DNA of 64,000 nt from positions 169,284-233,283 of IMG/VR virus record IMGVR_UViG_3300046536_000256; one strand, 5' to 3'. Numbering within the stretch: position 1 is the stretch's first letter; the number at the start of each line of letters is the position of its first letter. This stretch comes from a virus. The notes below the pieces were generated by a model. That model worked only from the letters and a program-made list of their open reading frames with translations. It had not been told where the DNA came from and searched no databases. Position numbers and translations under genes: made by a program. Positions 8,472 to 18,300 of the stretch are shown here, one piece after another.

Positions 8472-9356
8472 TTAAGCGGCGATGACACGGTTAACAGTGT
8501 CCATGCCCTGGTAATATACGTCGTACAGACGAGAGTTGATCTCACCCACGGTGATCTGACCGTCTTTGTCGTAGTCGAAACCACAGTTCTGACGATAGCC
8601 GGTAGTCTCGACATCTTTGCGGAAGATAACCGTGTCCGCTGTCTTACCGACGGCTGCCGGATAGAAGATGGTGAGATAGAAGTCTTCCAGTTGGGAGAAG
8701 ACCTTACCGCGCTTTGCCCACAGGTCGAAGTAGGCGAAGACCCACTTGAGCTGTTCGACCTGTGGCAAGACCCGCAATGCGGCTGTGCTGGTGTTGAGAT
8801 CGCCGGCGGCCATGTCGCCGAACTGGATCAGACCGAAGTACTTGGCACCTGCGCCGTTCTGAATAGTCGGGCTGAATGTACCACCCGTCTCGAAGCACAT
8901 GCACGACATCAACCAGTCGACAGCAGCATCTGGCCAGCCGCGCTGTTTACAACCAGCAATGACCGCGTCCAGAAACTCCTTCGACACCTTGGTGGACCAA
9001 GCAGCCTTATAAAGAGGCAAGCGGTTCTGTTGACGATAGGACTGGCACACTTGCTGAATTGCCGCAAGAGTGCCTGCCCCGAAGACACCGTCTACTTTAC
9101 CGGTGTACAAACCAGCAGCCTTCAACAGGTCCTGGAATTTCACAACAGCTTGGACCATTGCGTCACCAGGGATGGTGGAAGCCGGGATGCTAGGCAACAC
9201 ATTCCCGGTTTGTTGACGATAGAACGCCGATACCAAAGAGGTAGCCGCGGTCATGCTTCCTGGACCCACTTGACCATCAATTGCGCCAGTGTAAACCCGG
9301 GTCTCTTTCATCAGCACTTGCAAGCTGCGCAACCCGTTGAAGTTTCTGTAGTTCAT
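8472..9356 (-). CDS. Modular endolysin: two peptidoglycan-binding repeats plus transglycosylase domain
   Basis: 294 residues from the ATG at 9356, which has GAGGTAAG upstream and begins two bases after the beta stop. Residues 5-45 and 65-108 are two PG_binding_1-type repeats (TRVYTGAIDGQVGPGSM and AGLYTGKVDGVFGAGTL). The catalytic part begins near residue 120; CMCFETGGTFSP holds the likely catalytic Glu156 and AKYFGLIQFG follows, as in the lytic transglycosylase endolysins of phiKZ and EL. It cleaves the glycan backbone of murein at lysis; there is no signal peptide, so a holin or other export is needed. The C-terminus has an EF-hand-like loop (Asp261, Asp263, Asp265, Gly266, Glu272), unusual for an endolysin. 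Confidence 0.88.
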   Translation of the reverse strand: MNYRNFNGLRSLQVLMKETRVYTGAIDGQVGPGSMTAATSLVSAFYRQQTGNVLPSIPASTIPGDAMVQAVVKFQDLLKAAGLYTGKVDGVFGAGTLAAIQQVCQSYRQQNRLPLYKAAWSTKVSKEFLDAVIAGCKQRGWPDAAVDWLMSCMCFETGGTFSPTIQNGAGAKYFGLIQFGDMAAGDLNTSTAALRVLPQVEQLKWVFAYFDLWAKRGKVFSQLEDFYLTIFYPAAVGKTADTVIFRKDVETTGYRQNCGFDYDKDGQITVGEINSRLYDVYYQGMDTVNRVIAA

Positions 9357-9357
9357 T

Positions 9358-12300
9358 TTACTTACCTCGATAAACAGCGACGGCCAATTTGGTGAATGCA
9401 ATGGTGAGTTCATTACTAACCAGTTTGTTCCGGAAGCTCAACACCATTCGGTTGAACATACCTTTCAAACTGGTCTTGATCAGAACCTCGCGACCATCTT
9501 CAGTCATCAGGGGTCTGTGCATGATCCGACCCACGGTGCCTTTCATTTGGTTCGCGATGACGTATTTGTCAGCGTTTGTACTTGGATCCATGGATTCAAC
9601 CAAGATGGTAATGAACGCTTTACCCGGCGACAGAATCGGCTTGTTAACGTTCAAACTGTTAGACACAGCACCCTTGGTAACATCAGAACCTTCGATCTCG
9701 GCTTTCTTCTTGCGGGCTTTGTCTTGAGCGTTGATGAACTTCCTCACGCTGTCCGACATTTCTTCAAGCGGTGAGTTGTACACCACCTCGATTTTGATGA
9801 CCTTACCGTGATGCTTGGAACGCACTTGTTTGATACCCAGTTTGTTCACTTCGGCAATGAGCACGGCTTCAGCAACATCCGCCACCAAGTGGGCGTCTTC
9901 AACGTTGCATAAAATCGAGTCATAGTCAACAGAATCACCCACTTTGACTTCCAAGCTGATGTTCTGAACCACATCGATCGCAAAGCGCATCCCCTTGATG
10001 TACGGAGTCACACCTTCCATTGCCAGTTCTTTCGCAATAGCAATGGAGTCTTCGTACACGTCTTGGTCTTCCACCATGGCAATCCGCACCATGCGACCCG
10101 CTTTCCAAGCCACTTGACCCGGGCAGAAAGGATCACGAGCAAACCACTGCTCATCCCAACCCAAGACATCGCCTTTCTGGAAAGTATCGCCAACCTTCAG
10201 GTCAGTGATCCGGGTATGACGATGGTACTCACCCGCAGCCTCACCGATTTCCAACCCCAGAGGGTAGACGTCAGTGGTCCCGTCCTTATAGGTCACTCTG
10301 AGAGCGTCCTCAGCGAGCTCTGTGACCTTCCCTGCATCAGCAGCAACCTTGCTGTACAGATCAGACGTACGGTGCGCTACGACGTTCTCGTAGCCTGTAC
10401 GGAGGATGTTCGGCGTGTAGTTCATTGCACTGACCGCCTGACTCGCTTGAGTCGAGGTAAAGGTCGACCGTTTAGGGTCATCGTGCCCAACGCCGTACTG
10501 AAGGTTACCCGTCACCGATACCAGCCCGGAATTGGACCCCTTGTCATCCTTAGCGATGTTACCCCGGAAGTCTTTAATGCGAGGGTCAGAAGAAAGGTAG
10601 GTTACGAAGCCTACTTTACCGCTGTCCTTGTTCGCCTCCGAGATGACCCCCTTGTACGTGTCAAGTTGTTGCCGGGCGCGCTTGACCATGGTGATCTCGC
10701 TACGACCGCCGACCCCACCAAAGGTAACCTCTTCCTGATCCTTCAACTGGTGAATCGGGTTCACCTCTTCCACCAAGTTCACCGAGGTATCGGTAATGAT
10801 GTTGAGGATGACCGCTTCAGGATTGATGTCAATGGAGTGCTTGCGCTCTTTGCCTTTGTTCCGGTACATACGGATGGCTTTAACCATCTCCCGGTACACA
10901 TGGCCCGCAAACCGCTCATACCCAACAATGCGTTGTTCGTCCAGCTCAACCTCATGACGAGAGAAGTCCGTTTCCAGCAACTTCACCGCGTCAATCAGCA
11001 GGTAGTGGAACGAAGTCGCGTAGCCCAACCGCGCCAGCTCTTCCTTGGTCACCGGATCGATAAACAGGTCAAACAGGTTCTTCATTTCCTTGAACTGCTG
11101 CGGCTTAACCTTTGGATCGCCCATCAACGGAACCCAGATACCTTTCTCGTTGAGATCGGTACGACTGAAGTTGCTGATGTTGTTCAGCTTCGGCATGCCA
11201 CCAAAGATCAGACTGGCCAACTTCTCACGACGGTTAAAGATCAGGTACTCGTCGTTGAACGCGATCGCGTACTCATCCTCACTGAGCTTAGGACGGGTGC
11301 CCATCGGAACAGAGCGGGTAGTAGCCCCAGTAACCTCAATCAGTTTGTCAATACCGAAGTAGTAACACAGCACAACGCCCATAGGGAAGTAGTAACCGCT
11401 GATGTTGATCACGGCATACTCAATCGGCGCTTTCGCCGTAGAGACACCCATTAGGCCTTCCACGGTGTTGATCTCGGTGTCCCCTTGGAAGAGGTTACCG
11501 AAACTGTCCACCCACAGCGGCTGCTTGTCCTTCACCCCTACCAGGAAAGCATCTTTCTTGGTGTACTTCTTGAACTCAGGGTGTTGAGTCAGCAGATCGT
11601 CAATACGGAAGTCGAGGGTAATGTCCCCAACCGTGATGAACACAAACTTCTTGGCCAGAATGGAGTAAATGCGTGGCGACGTGTATTCAGCACTGTAACC
11701 TGAACCTTGGCTGTACGTCAGGAAGGCAGGACCACCTTCAGGCTTAATACCCCGAATACGAATCTGCTTCACCAACCACAGGCCGTAATCGTCCACCACC
11801 TTCTGACTACGCAGCACCATGAGCTTGCGGTCATAGTAGCTGGTCAAGGCGACCTTAAAGGCGTTGATCTTGCGGAGTGGCAGTTCCATGCGTTGCAGCT
11901 GCATGTGTTGCTTCACGCCGTCCACGGTAAAAGTCCCGTCCTTCTGCACTTTAGGCAAACGGATTTGGTGGGTGCTCTGCGTACCGTCCACAGGGTGCAA
12001 CTGGATACGCAGGACGTCGTACGAACCTTCAACCCCGGAGATCACTTCCTGCTTGTAGTCCGCCACAGCAACACCGGCGTTCTGAATGCCCACAACCATC
12101 TTGGCGATGTCTTTGTGCAGGAAGCGTTGAGCGTACTCTTGTTTCAACACGGCGGAACGACTGCGGAGCATGCTGTCGTCAAGAACGGTGATGAAGTTAC
12201 CCTCGATCTTACCGTCCAACGAATCGATCTCCTCAGGAGAGATCTGCATGAACTCCCCCAACGTCTGACCGTTGCCCATTTCGATGTGCTGGTACGCAGA

Positions 12301-13683
12301 CCCCTTACGCATGAAGAAGTTCTGTTCAGAGACCGTCAAGGAGCCATCACGAGCCCGTTCTTCCAGAGCCGCTTTAATACCAGCCTCAGGAGTAGGGAAT
12401 GCATCTTTCTTGGTAGAGATTTCCACCGTGGTGGTTTCTACTTCCAGCAGAGCATCGTCTACGTGACTTGTCCAATCCCCAGCAGCTTCATCAATTGGAT
12501 GTTCTGCCTCATCTCCTTGCCCTTCCACCAGTGGACTGTTATTTCCCTGGTGACTCCCGAAAACATCAAGGATGCTACGATCAACAGAATGATCATCCAC
12601 AGGCGCATGCGAGCCAGTAGGCGTGGCTGCTTTTCCGTCACCGGATGCTCGTCCTTGCCCTTGCGCAGCTCCCTTCTCTCCTTGATCCACTGAAGCGTCG
12701 TTTTCCGCTCCTGGGGTTGGGGTTCCTGTTCCATCTTTCTTCTCCTCGTCAGAAATCTCCTTCTCGCTGACCGACCCACGCACTAGGTTCATCAACGCCA
12801 AGTAGAACCGCTTGGTAACGTTGATGCGTTTAGGCGAAACCCCTTCAGGTTTTTGTGCGCCTTCCTTGACGTGTGTGTCCAGTTCTTCGAGCCAGGACTT
12901 GATCGTTTTGATGTTGATGATCAAAGCCTTGCTGTTGGCGGTAAAGATAAAGTGAAGGTCGTCTTCCGCCTGAGGGGTTAACTTACCAAACAAACTGTAC
13001 TCATACTCGCCTTGCAGGAACGCCAACAAATCTAGCAGCCAGTAGCACCCTTCGGCTTTAGTTACCCGAAGAGACTGGTTACTAGGAACCGGAAGACCCT
13101 CTTTAAAGCTCCCAATATACTTTGCATAGTCGACCATCAAATCTTTGTAAGAAGGAATGTTAATAGGCAGTTCAAACCGCAGGAACTGCTTACGTGTTTG
13201 CGCGCGCTCAGCCTCGGTGTTCATGCCTTCAACCAGCATGTTCAACCGGTTGTAATGAATCTCGAAGTTGACAAAGGTAGCAGCACGCTGCGCCCAGGTC
13301 TTATCGGCAATGCCGTAGTTCTTGACGATCAGCACATCGTTGCGGCGATAAACCGTATTGATGTCTTTGGTCCAATTGTAGTTGTAGTGACTGGCGCGGT
13401 AAGACTGAATCGCCTTCTTGACATCAAACGCCAACACACGGCCATGCCCCATCACCGGAGTGAAACGAGGCACGAACTCAATGAACACATCTTCAGGGAA
13501 GTTCGAGATGAAAGCTTCCGACACAGAAGGACCAAACTCTGTAGCCAGCTTCGGCACGAAATGCACCAAGGCTTGCTTCGGCATGACAATCTCGCTCACG
13601 CCGATAAAGTTAGGCTCCATGAGCTCCTGTTTCTTCCGCTGTACAAACAGTTTAAAGAACTCACTGTACGTAAGAAGCCGCAT
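9358..13683 (-). CDS. Virion RNA polymerase beta subunit (phiKZ gp178-like)
   Basis: 1441 residues, ATG at 13683 with AGGAGT upstream. The C-terminal third has cellular beta-subunit landmarks in order: FQKGDVLGWDEQWFA, then EDQDVYEDSIAIA (like NFEDSI of bacterial beta), KHHGKVIKIEV, and ADKYVIANQMKGTVG (like the GDKxxxRHGNKG lobe). The chain therefore looks like a complete beta. Residues about 305-405 form a hydrophilic Gly/Glu/Ser/Thr/Pro-rich linker, and another gene is nested there. In phiKZ the virion RNAP is packaged, injected and transcribes early genes without host sigma factors. It is followed two bases later by the endolysin and preceded two bases earlier by beta-prime, so all three share a late message. 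Confidence 0.9.
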   Translation of the reverse strand: MRLLTYSEFFKLFVQRKKQELMEPNFIGVSEIVMPKQALVHFVPKLATEFGPSVSEAFISNFPEDVFIEFVPRFTPVMGHGRVLAFDVKKAIQSYRASHYNYNWTKDINTVYRRNDVLIVKNYGIADKTWAQRAATFVNFEIHYNRLNMLVEGMNTEAERAQTRKQFLRFELPINIPSYKDLMVDYAKYIGSFKEGLPVPSNQSLRVTKAEGCYWLLDLLAFLQGEYEYSLFGKLTPQAEDDLHFIFTANSKALIINIKTIKSWLEELDTHVKEGAQKPEGVSPKRINVTKRFYLALMNLVRGSVSEKEISDEEKKDGTGTPTPGAENDASVDQGEKGAAQGQGRASGDGKAATPTGSHAPVDDHSVDRSILDVFGSHQGNNSPLVEGQGDEAEHPIDEAAGDWTSHVDDALLEVETTTVEISTKKDAFPTPEAGIKAALEERARDGSLTVSEQNFFMRKGSAYQHIEMGNGQTLGEFMQISPEEIDSLDGKIEGNFITVLDDSMLRSRSAVLKQEYAQRFLHKDIAKMVVGIQNAGVAVADYKQEVISGVEGSYDVLRIQLHPVDGTQSTHQIRLPKVQKDGTFTVDGVKQHMQLQRMELPLRKINAFKVALTSYYDRKLMVLRSQKVVDDYGLWLVKQIRIRGIKPEGGPAFLTYSQGSGYSAEYTSPRIYSILAKKFVFITVGDITLDFRIDDLLTQHPEFKKYTKKDAFLVGVKDKQPLWVDSFGNLFQGDTEINTVEGLMGVSTAKAPIEYAVINISGYYFPMGVVLCYYFGIDKLIEVTGATTRSVPMGTRPKLSEDEYAIAFNDEYLIFNRREKLASLIFGGMPKLNNISNFSRTDLNEKGIWVPLMGDPKVKPQQFKEMKNLFDLFIDPVTKEELARLGYATSFHYLLIDAVKLLETDFSRHEVELDEQRIVGYERFAGHVYREMVKAIRMYRNKGKERKHSIDINPEAVILNIITDTSVNLVEEVNPIHQLKDQEEVTFGGVGGRSEITMVKRARQQLDTYKGVISEANKDSGKVGFVTYLSSDPRIKDFRGNIAKDDKGSNSGLVSVTGNLQYGVGHDDPKRSTFTSTQASQAVSAMNYTPNILRTGYENVVAHRTSDLYSKVAADAGKVTELAEDALRVTYKDGTTDVYPLGLEIGEAAGEYHRHTRITDLKVGDTFQKGDVLGWDEQWFARDPFCPGQVAWKAGRMVRIAMVEDQDVYEDSIAIAKELAMEGVTPYIKGMRFAIDVVQNISLEVKVGDSVDYDSILCNVEDAHLVADVAEAVLIAEVNKLGIKQVRSKHHGKVIKIEVVYNSPLEEMSDSVRKFINAQDKARKKKAEIEGSDVTKGAVSNSLNVNKPILSPGKAFITILVESMDPSTNADKYVIANQMKGTVGRIMHRPLMTEDGREVLIKTSLKGMFNRMVLSFRNKLVSNELTIAFTKLAVAVYRGK
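12459..12734 (-). CDS. Nested membrane-protein gene inside RNAP beta linker
   Basis: A 91-codon frame in a different phase from the beta gene. Its ATG at 12734 has an almost ideal ribosome binding site (GAGGAGAAGAAAG directly upstream). The product has a strongly charged N-terminus (residues 1-44, many Arg/Lys), one hydrophobic segment at residues 45-60 (MRLWMIILLIVASLMF context) and a 30-residue tail with HWW and Lys/Arg. Positive-inside favours N-in, C-out topology. The overlapped beta residues are exactly the low-complexity linker, where constraint is weak, as expected for overprinting. It could be a lysis accessory (spanin- or holin-like), but there is no homology to show it, and it may be chance. 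Confidence 0.5.
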   Translation of the reverse strand: MEQEPQPQERKTTLQWIKERRELRKGKDEHPVTEKQPRLLARMRLWMIILLIVASLMFSGVTREITVHWWKGKEMRQNIQLMKLLGIGQVT

Positions 13684-13685
13684 TG

Positions 13686-15302
13686 TTACTCCTCAAGACC
13701 GCTCGTAGCAGCCTTCAACATAAACAGAATCGGTTCGTTGACAGGGTCATAAAGGAAACGACCACTGCCACTGATGTAGTACTCGCGCTTACCGAACAAA
13801 GCATTGACTTCAGTCTTGCTGTCCTCGGCGTTCACGCTGTTGCTGTTCAACTGGTCACCGTCGTGGTCGGAGTCATAGCCCGCTTCACGAGAAGGGTCAA
13901 CCGACATGGCATCGAAGTAATCGGGGGTTTCTGTCCGATGTGGGTAACGGGTACAGGTTTCCAGCACTTCCCAATCGGGAGTACGGATGGTCCGAGTCTT
14001 TGCGCCTGTGATGGTCACTAGGTTCACCCGCGCCGGCACGATGGAACCGATACCAATGATCGGGTAACGTGTCTGTTGAGTGATCTGATCCATGACGGTT
14101 TGTTGGCACGACAGGTAGAACAGCTCCATGTACGTGATGGGTTTGACGAACTTACGATCCTTACCTTCAGGCAGGTCGTTGATGTCATAAAGCACACAGA
14201 CATCTTCGCCATCATCATAAACAAGGGCTAGGTAGTGTTTCTCTACCACGATCTCTTTGTTGCGCAAGTGCACGTTGGAGAAGCCGTTGAAGAGTTTGTT
14301 CAACCCGGTAAAGGTTGACCATTTCTCCACCACACTCGGGGCCACTTCGACGTACTCGTATTCGAGGGTCTTGGTGTTCACCAACTTCACTGTCTGCGAA
14401 CCTGGGGTAAAGATGTTCTGCAAGTACTTGCTCAGGAGAGCATGCACACAGACGTACTGGTTGTTCAGCAGCGCCTGATACAGACCGATGTCCGTCGAGT
14501 TAGGGTTAACTCCGTTAGGCTTGAACAAGTCAGCCCGGGAGACCTTACGCGCTGTAATAACGTTACGAGTCCCCGACACCACACCACGCGTTGACAGCCG
14601 CTTCTGAAACAAGCCACCTTTACCTTCAGTCAAACCGAAGAGGTACTGGTCGATGTCGTTGAATGCACTTTGCAAGCCCCAACGCACGTTGTCGTACAGT
14701 GGGTTCTCGGCATCCCGTTGACTTCCTAGGCTAATGACCCGGGTCTTGAAGATCAACTTACGGTACAGTTCGGTGATCTCGGGTTCAGTCGGAGTGCCGT
14801 TAGCTTGGAACTGAATGTCCCGTAAACCAGCCGGAATCACCAAGACCTTATTGCTCACCGAGATGTCGCGGAATTGGGTAACCAATTTCACCCGCTGCTT
14901 ACGTTTATAGGAATCGGTGCTGGCCGGGACGATTTCGTAGAAGTGACGCATAAAGAAAGCGAAACCGGTTTCACCGTCCAGCAGGTTGGATTTTATGAAA
15001 TCCTTCGCCTCTGGATCCCATACCGCGTATTCCGTTCCTTTGAGAATACTGAGGTACAAAGATTTTATTTGTGTCAGTGCTTTGAAGTAGGTTGGGTTGA
15101 AGAGCCCGAGCTTTGTGTCAATGTACGCTTCAGTCTTATCGCGCTCTTTACTACCCAGCTTACCGAAGATCTCTAAGGAGTACAGACCCTCGTCGTTCAG
15201 GTTCTGGGTCATCCCTTCAAAGGCGTCCGTAGACGTGACTTCTTTGAAGACACCCGGCACGATAGACTTGGGGTCTAGCAGTTTAAGGTTTGTGGGTTTC
15301 AT
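13686..15302 (-). CDS. Virion RNA polymerase beta-prime N-terminal subunit (phiKZ gp180-like)
   Basis: 538 residues. GKGGLFQKRLSTRGVVSGTRNVITA resembles the conserved GRFRxNLxGKRVxxSGRxVI region of beta-prime when read with gaps. GYDSDHDGDQ (Asp479, Asp481, Asp483) is the NADFDGD metal-binding triad of the active centre, with Asn replaced by Asp. The chain ends about 50 residues later, so the trigger loop and C-terminal parts must come from other genes outside the window, as in the split beta-prime of phiKZ-like virion polymerases. It is transcribed away from the 15332 gene; the 29-base gap between the divergent starts includes a ribosome binding site for each, and any promoters must overlap them. 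Confidence 0.88.
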   Translation of the reverse strand: MKPTNLKLLDPKSIVPGVFKEVTSTDAFEGMTQNLNDEGLYSLEIFGKLGSKERDKTEAYIDTKLGLFNPTYFKALTQIKSLYLSILKGTEYAVWDPEAKDFIKSNLLDGETGFAFFMRHFYEIVPASTDSYKRKQRVKLVTQFRDISVSNKVLVIPAGLRDIQFQANGTPTEPEITELYRKLIFKTRVISLGSQRDAENPLYDNVRWGLQSAFNDIDQYLFGLTEGKGGLFQKRLSTRGVVSGTRNVITARKVSRADLFKPNGVNPNSTDIGLYQALLNNQYVCVHALLSKYLQNIFTPGSQTVKLVNTKTLEYEYVEVAPSVVEKWSTFTGLNKLFNGFSNVHLRNKEIVVEKHYLALVYDDGEDVCVLYDINDLPEGKDRKFVKPITYMELFYLSCQQTVMDQITQQTRYPIIGIGSIVPARVNLVTITGAKTRTIRTPDWEVLETCTRYPHRTETPDYFDAMSVDPSREAGYDSDHDGDQLNSNSVNAEDSKTEVNALFGKREYYISGSGRFLYDPVNEPILFMLKAATSGLEE

Positions 15303-15331
15303 TCAAATTTCCCTTAATTAGGAGTTAGCAC

Positions 15332-18300
15332 ATGGCTGACGATTATAGTTCGGATTGGGGCGATGATCCCTTTTCGGGGGACATGGATTTTGACAGTGAT
15401 TTTGACAGCCCGTCCAACCATGGCTTCCTGCGTTCATTTACCACAGGGTTTCTGAAAGGCTTGGTTGATAAGACCGTCGGTGATACTGACGCCCGAATCG
15501 ACACCTTGAAGATGGTGTTACCGCGCTCTTATCTGGGAGCGTTCAGCACACTAGGTGAGTTGAACCGCCGACGCACTGAGTTGATGCAAGAGATCAAGGG
15601 GGACTCCTACGAGTCCGTAAAAGACCTGCAATACCTTGCCGGACGCGCGGCAGATAAGCTCCGCAAGGTAGCTCCTAATAGAATCGCTGACGGTTTTCAG
15701 GAGTTCAGCAAAAACGATTTCAGTGATTGGGAGCGCTCTAGCAGCAGTTCTAGCAGTGATAGCGGACCTAGTCTGGCCGACACCACCGATGACGATGTAA
15801 AGGAAGCTCTGGCTGCTGCTGACGCAAACTCCATTCTGGAACGCGAAACAGTAATTGGCGCTGCCGGCACTATCACCGACATGATGGCTAACGTCGGGGG
15901 TCGTACCCTGGCTAACCTCTCGGCAATGGGTGCGGGTACCGTTCGGACGAATCAGTTGCTGGAACAAGTCGTTGATTATCAGCGCCGGGTTCAAGCGCGT
16001 AATGATTCCCTGAAACTCAACATCATGACTCGGTCGTACTTGACAGACGCTAAGTTCTACAAGTTCGTTGAGGCAAGTAACCACCGTATTGTTGCTGAAC
16101 TGAAGAAGATCAGCGAAAGCTCGGCTAAGTCGGACTACGAGAAGACCACCCACTCCCAAGCGGTACGTAAGAGTGTGCGGGAATCCGTGTTCAACACCGT
16201 CAAGGCCAAGGTCGGTGGTATTGCTGGGTTTATCGACGAGAAGTTCGGTAAGACCGCTCGAGGTCAATTCGGCAGAGACATCAATGAACTGACCAGCTCG
16301 GTACGCATGGCCGCCGAGATGACTGAAGGGATGAACATCAACCTCGGTGACATCCTGGGTACTGCGGCAGCGGGTATCTTCATCAATAACCTTCCACGGA
16401 TGATGAAGAGCGGCAAAGCCCAAGGTTATCTGAACGAGTTCAAGAAGAAGTTCCCGAAACAAGCCAAGTGGGCGGAAGACGCTTACATCCGTATTGGTGA
16501 CTTGGGTCACGTTGCGTCTTACACCTTGAGCAACGCTGAAGGCCTGACGAACACCATGGCGAAGTATTACCAAGGTGGCAACAGCTTCTCTGAGGCAGAC
16601 AGCTACGAAGAGTACTTGGAAACTCTTCCGCCTGGCGAGAAGCCGATGATCAAGTTCGATTGGACGATCTTGAACAAAGCAAAGCGGCTCGGTAATAAGA
16701 GCATCTCGGGCGTGTTCAACAACATGTCCAAGTCCAACGGCACGCGTTACAACATGGCGCGCCGTACGTTGGAAGATAGCTTTGAACAGACGCTGTGGAA
16801 CAAACGTTCTGATCGCACCTTGAACGAAATCCTGCCGCGGTGGTTAAGCCAGATTCACTTGTCCATCGAGAAGTTCCGGACCGGTAAAGATGACATGCGC
16901 GAAATGACCTACGACTATGTCAAGGGTAAGTTCGTTAGCCACAACCAGAAAATCAGCACCGTGCTCAACCAAGTGCTGGACAAGCGTCAGTTCAGTGCAC
17001 AGGCTGACATGGCGAATGGCTTGGCTGATCGGTTGGACAGCGACAACGCGATGAGTCCTGCCGCCAAGAAGGAGCTGGCGTTCCGTTTGGCGCACGATGG
17101 CGATATGGAGTTGGGGCTTAACCCTTACAACTACCTGCACACTGATAAGGAACACGGTGTCGCTCCGGAGATCGCTAAAGAAATCAAGGAGATGATCCAA
17201 GCTCAATTCGGTATCACCGATGAGCACATCAAAAAGTTCCAAAACGGGACTGACGTGGACCGTGGGAAACTGTTGACGTACATGCCAACGGAAGCGGGTC
17301 GGGCTAAACTTGCTGACCTTGCTCCTCAGGCTCAAACGTTGGCTGCCTTTACCCCGGACATTGTTAACCGTCTGGACTTGTACAAGTCGAATGGGTTTTA
17401 CGAGCCATTAAAGGAAGCGGGCATCGTCAAGTCTGAAAACGGCTGGGACACGGTGAACATGGACATGATGCGGTCTACGTTGCGAGACTTCATTAATGAT
17501 CCTAAACGCGAAACCGCGCAATCCGTTCCTGACGAGGCTCCGTTGCCAAGTCGTGTGTTTGGTGGCGGTGGCGGTCCAACACCACCGGGTCCTGGTCCTA
17601 CGCCTGAGTTCCAGTGGCCGGCGTATCCGAAGTTCGAGTGGCCAGAGTTCCCAGCACTTCCTGCGTGGCCGGCTTATCCACCGTTGCCGGGTCCAGCAGG
17701 TCCTTCTCTGGGCCCTACACCTCCAAGCAATCCTGGTCCTAGTGTTCTCCCGCCGGCTGAACCTCAATCGGTCACGCTGAACGGGATGGAGGACCTAACC
17801 AAGTCTCTGGCGGGTCTGGGTGACTTGAAAGCCAGCATGGATCAGTTGGGTAAATCCTTCTCGGGTTATCGTCCTCCTGAAAATGACGCGGTCTTTGATG
17901 TCAAGCCGATTGTCGATGGCTTCGAAGGGGTAAACAAACGCCTTGAAGCGCTGATGGTTAGCGCCAATGCCCGGAACCAAACCCTGTCTGACATTCTCCT
18001 GCGACAACCTCCGAAACAGAAGGAAGTCTCGGACAGTGATGACAAGGAGATGAACCGGGAAAAGAGAGGTATCCTGGAGAAACTCAAAGGGACTTCCTTC
18101 CGCGACATCTTTAACAATGGCGTGGACAAAATCCTGGATAATCAACCGCTGATTCTGGGTGGGTTACTCGGCGGCTTGGCGGGCATGGCGGTGTACAACC
18201 CGAAAGGGGCTGCCCTGCTGGCGGGTGGCGCGGCTGTTGCAACGGCTTATATGAAGATCAAGAGTCTGTCCACAGCACGTTCGGCGAAAGCTACCGAAGA

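Noticed and set aside
9358-9413. Upstream start at 9413 for the endolysin
   Set aside because: It would overlap the beta gene by 56 bases and lacks a binding site; ATG 9356 has GAGGTAAG.
15551-16573. 340-codon minus-strand frame inside the giant lysin gene
   Set aside because: Antisense shadow; no ribosome binding site or domain.
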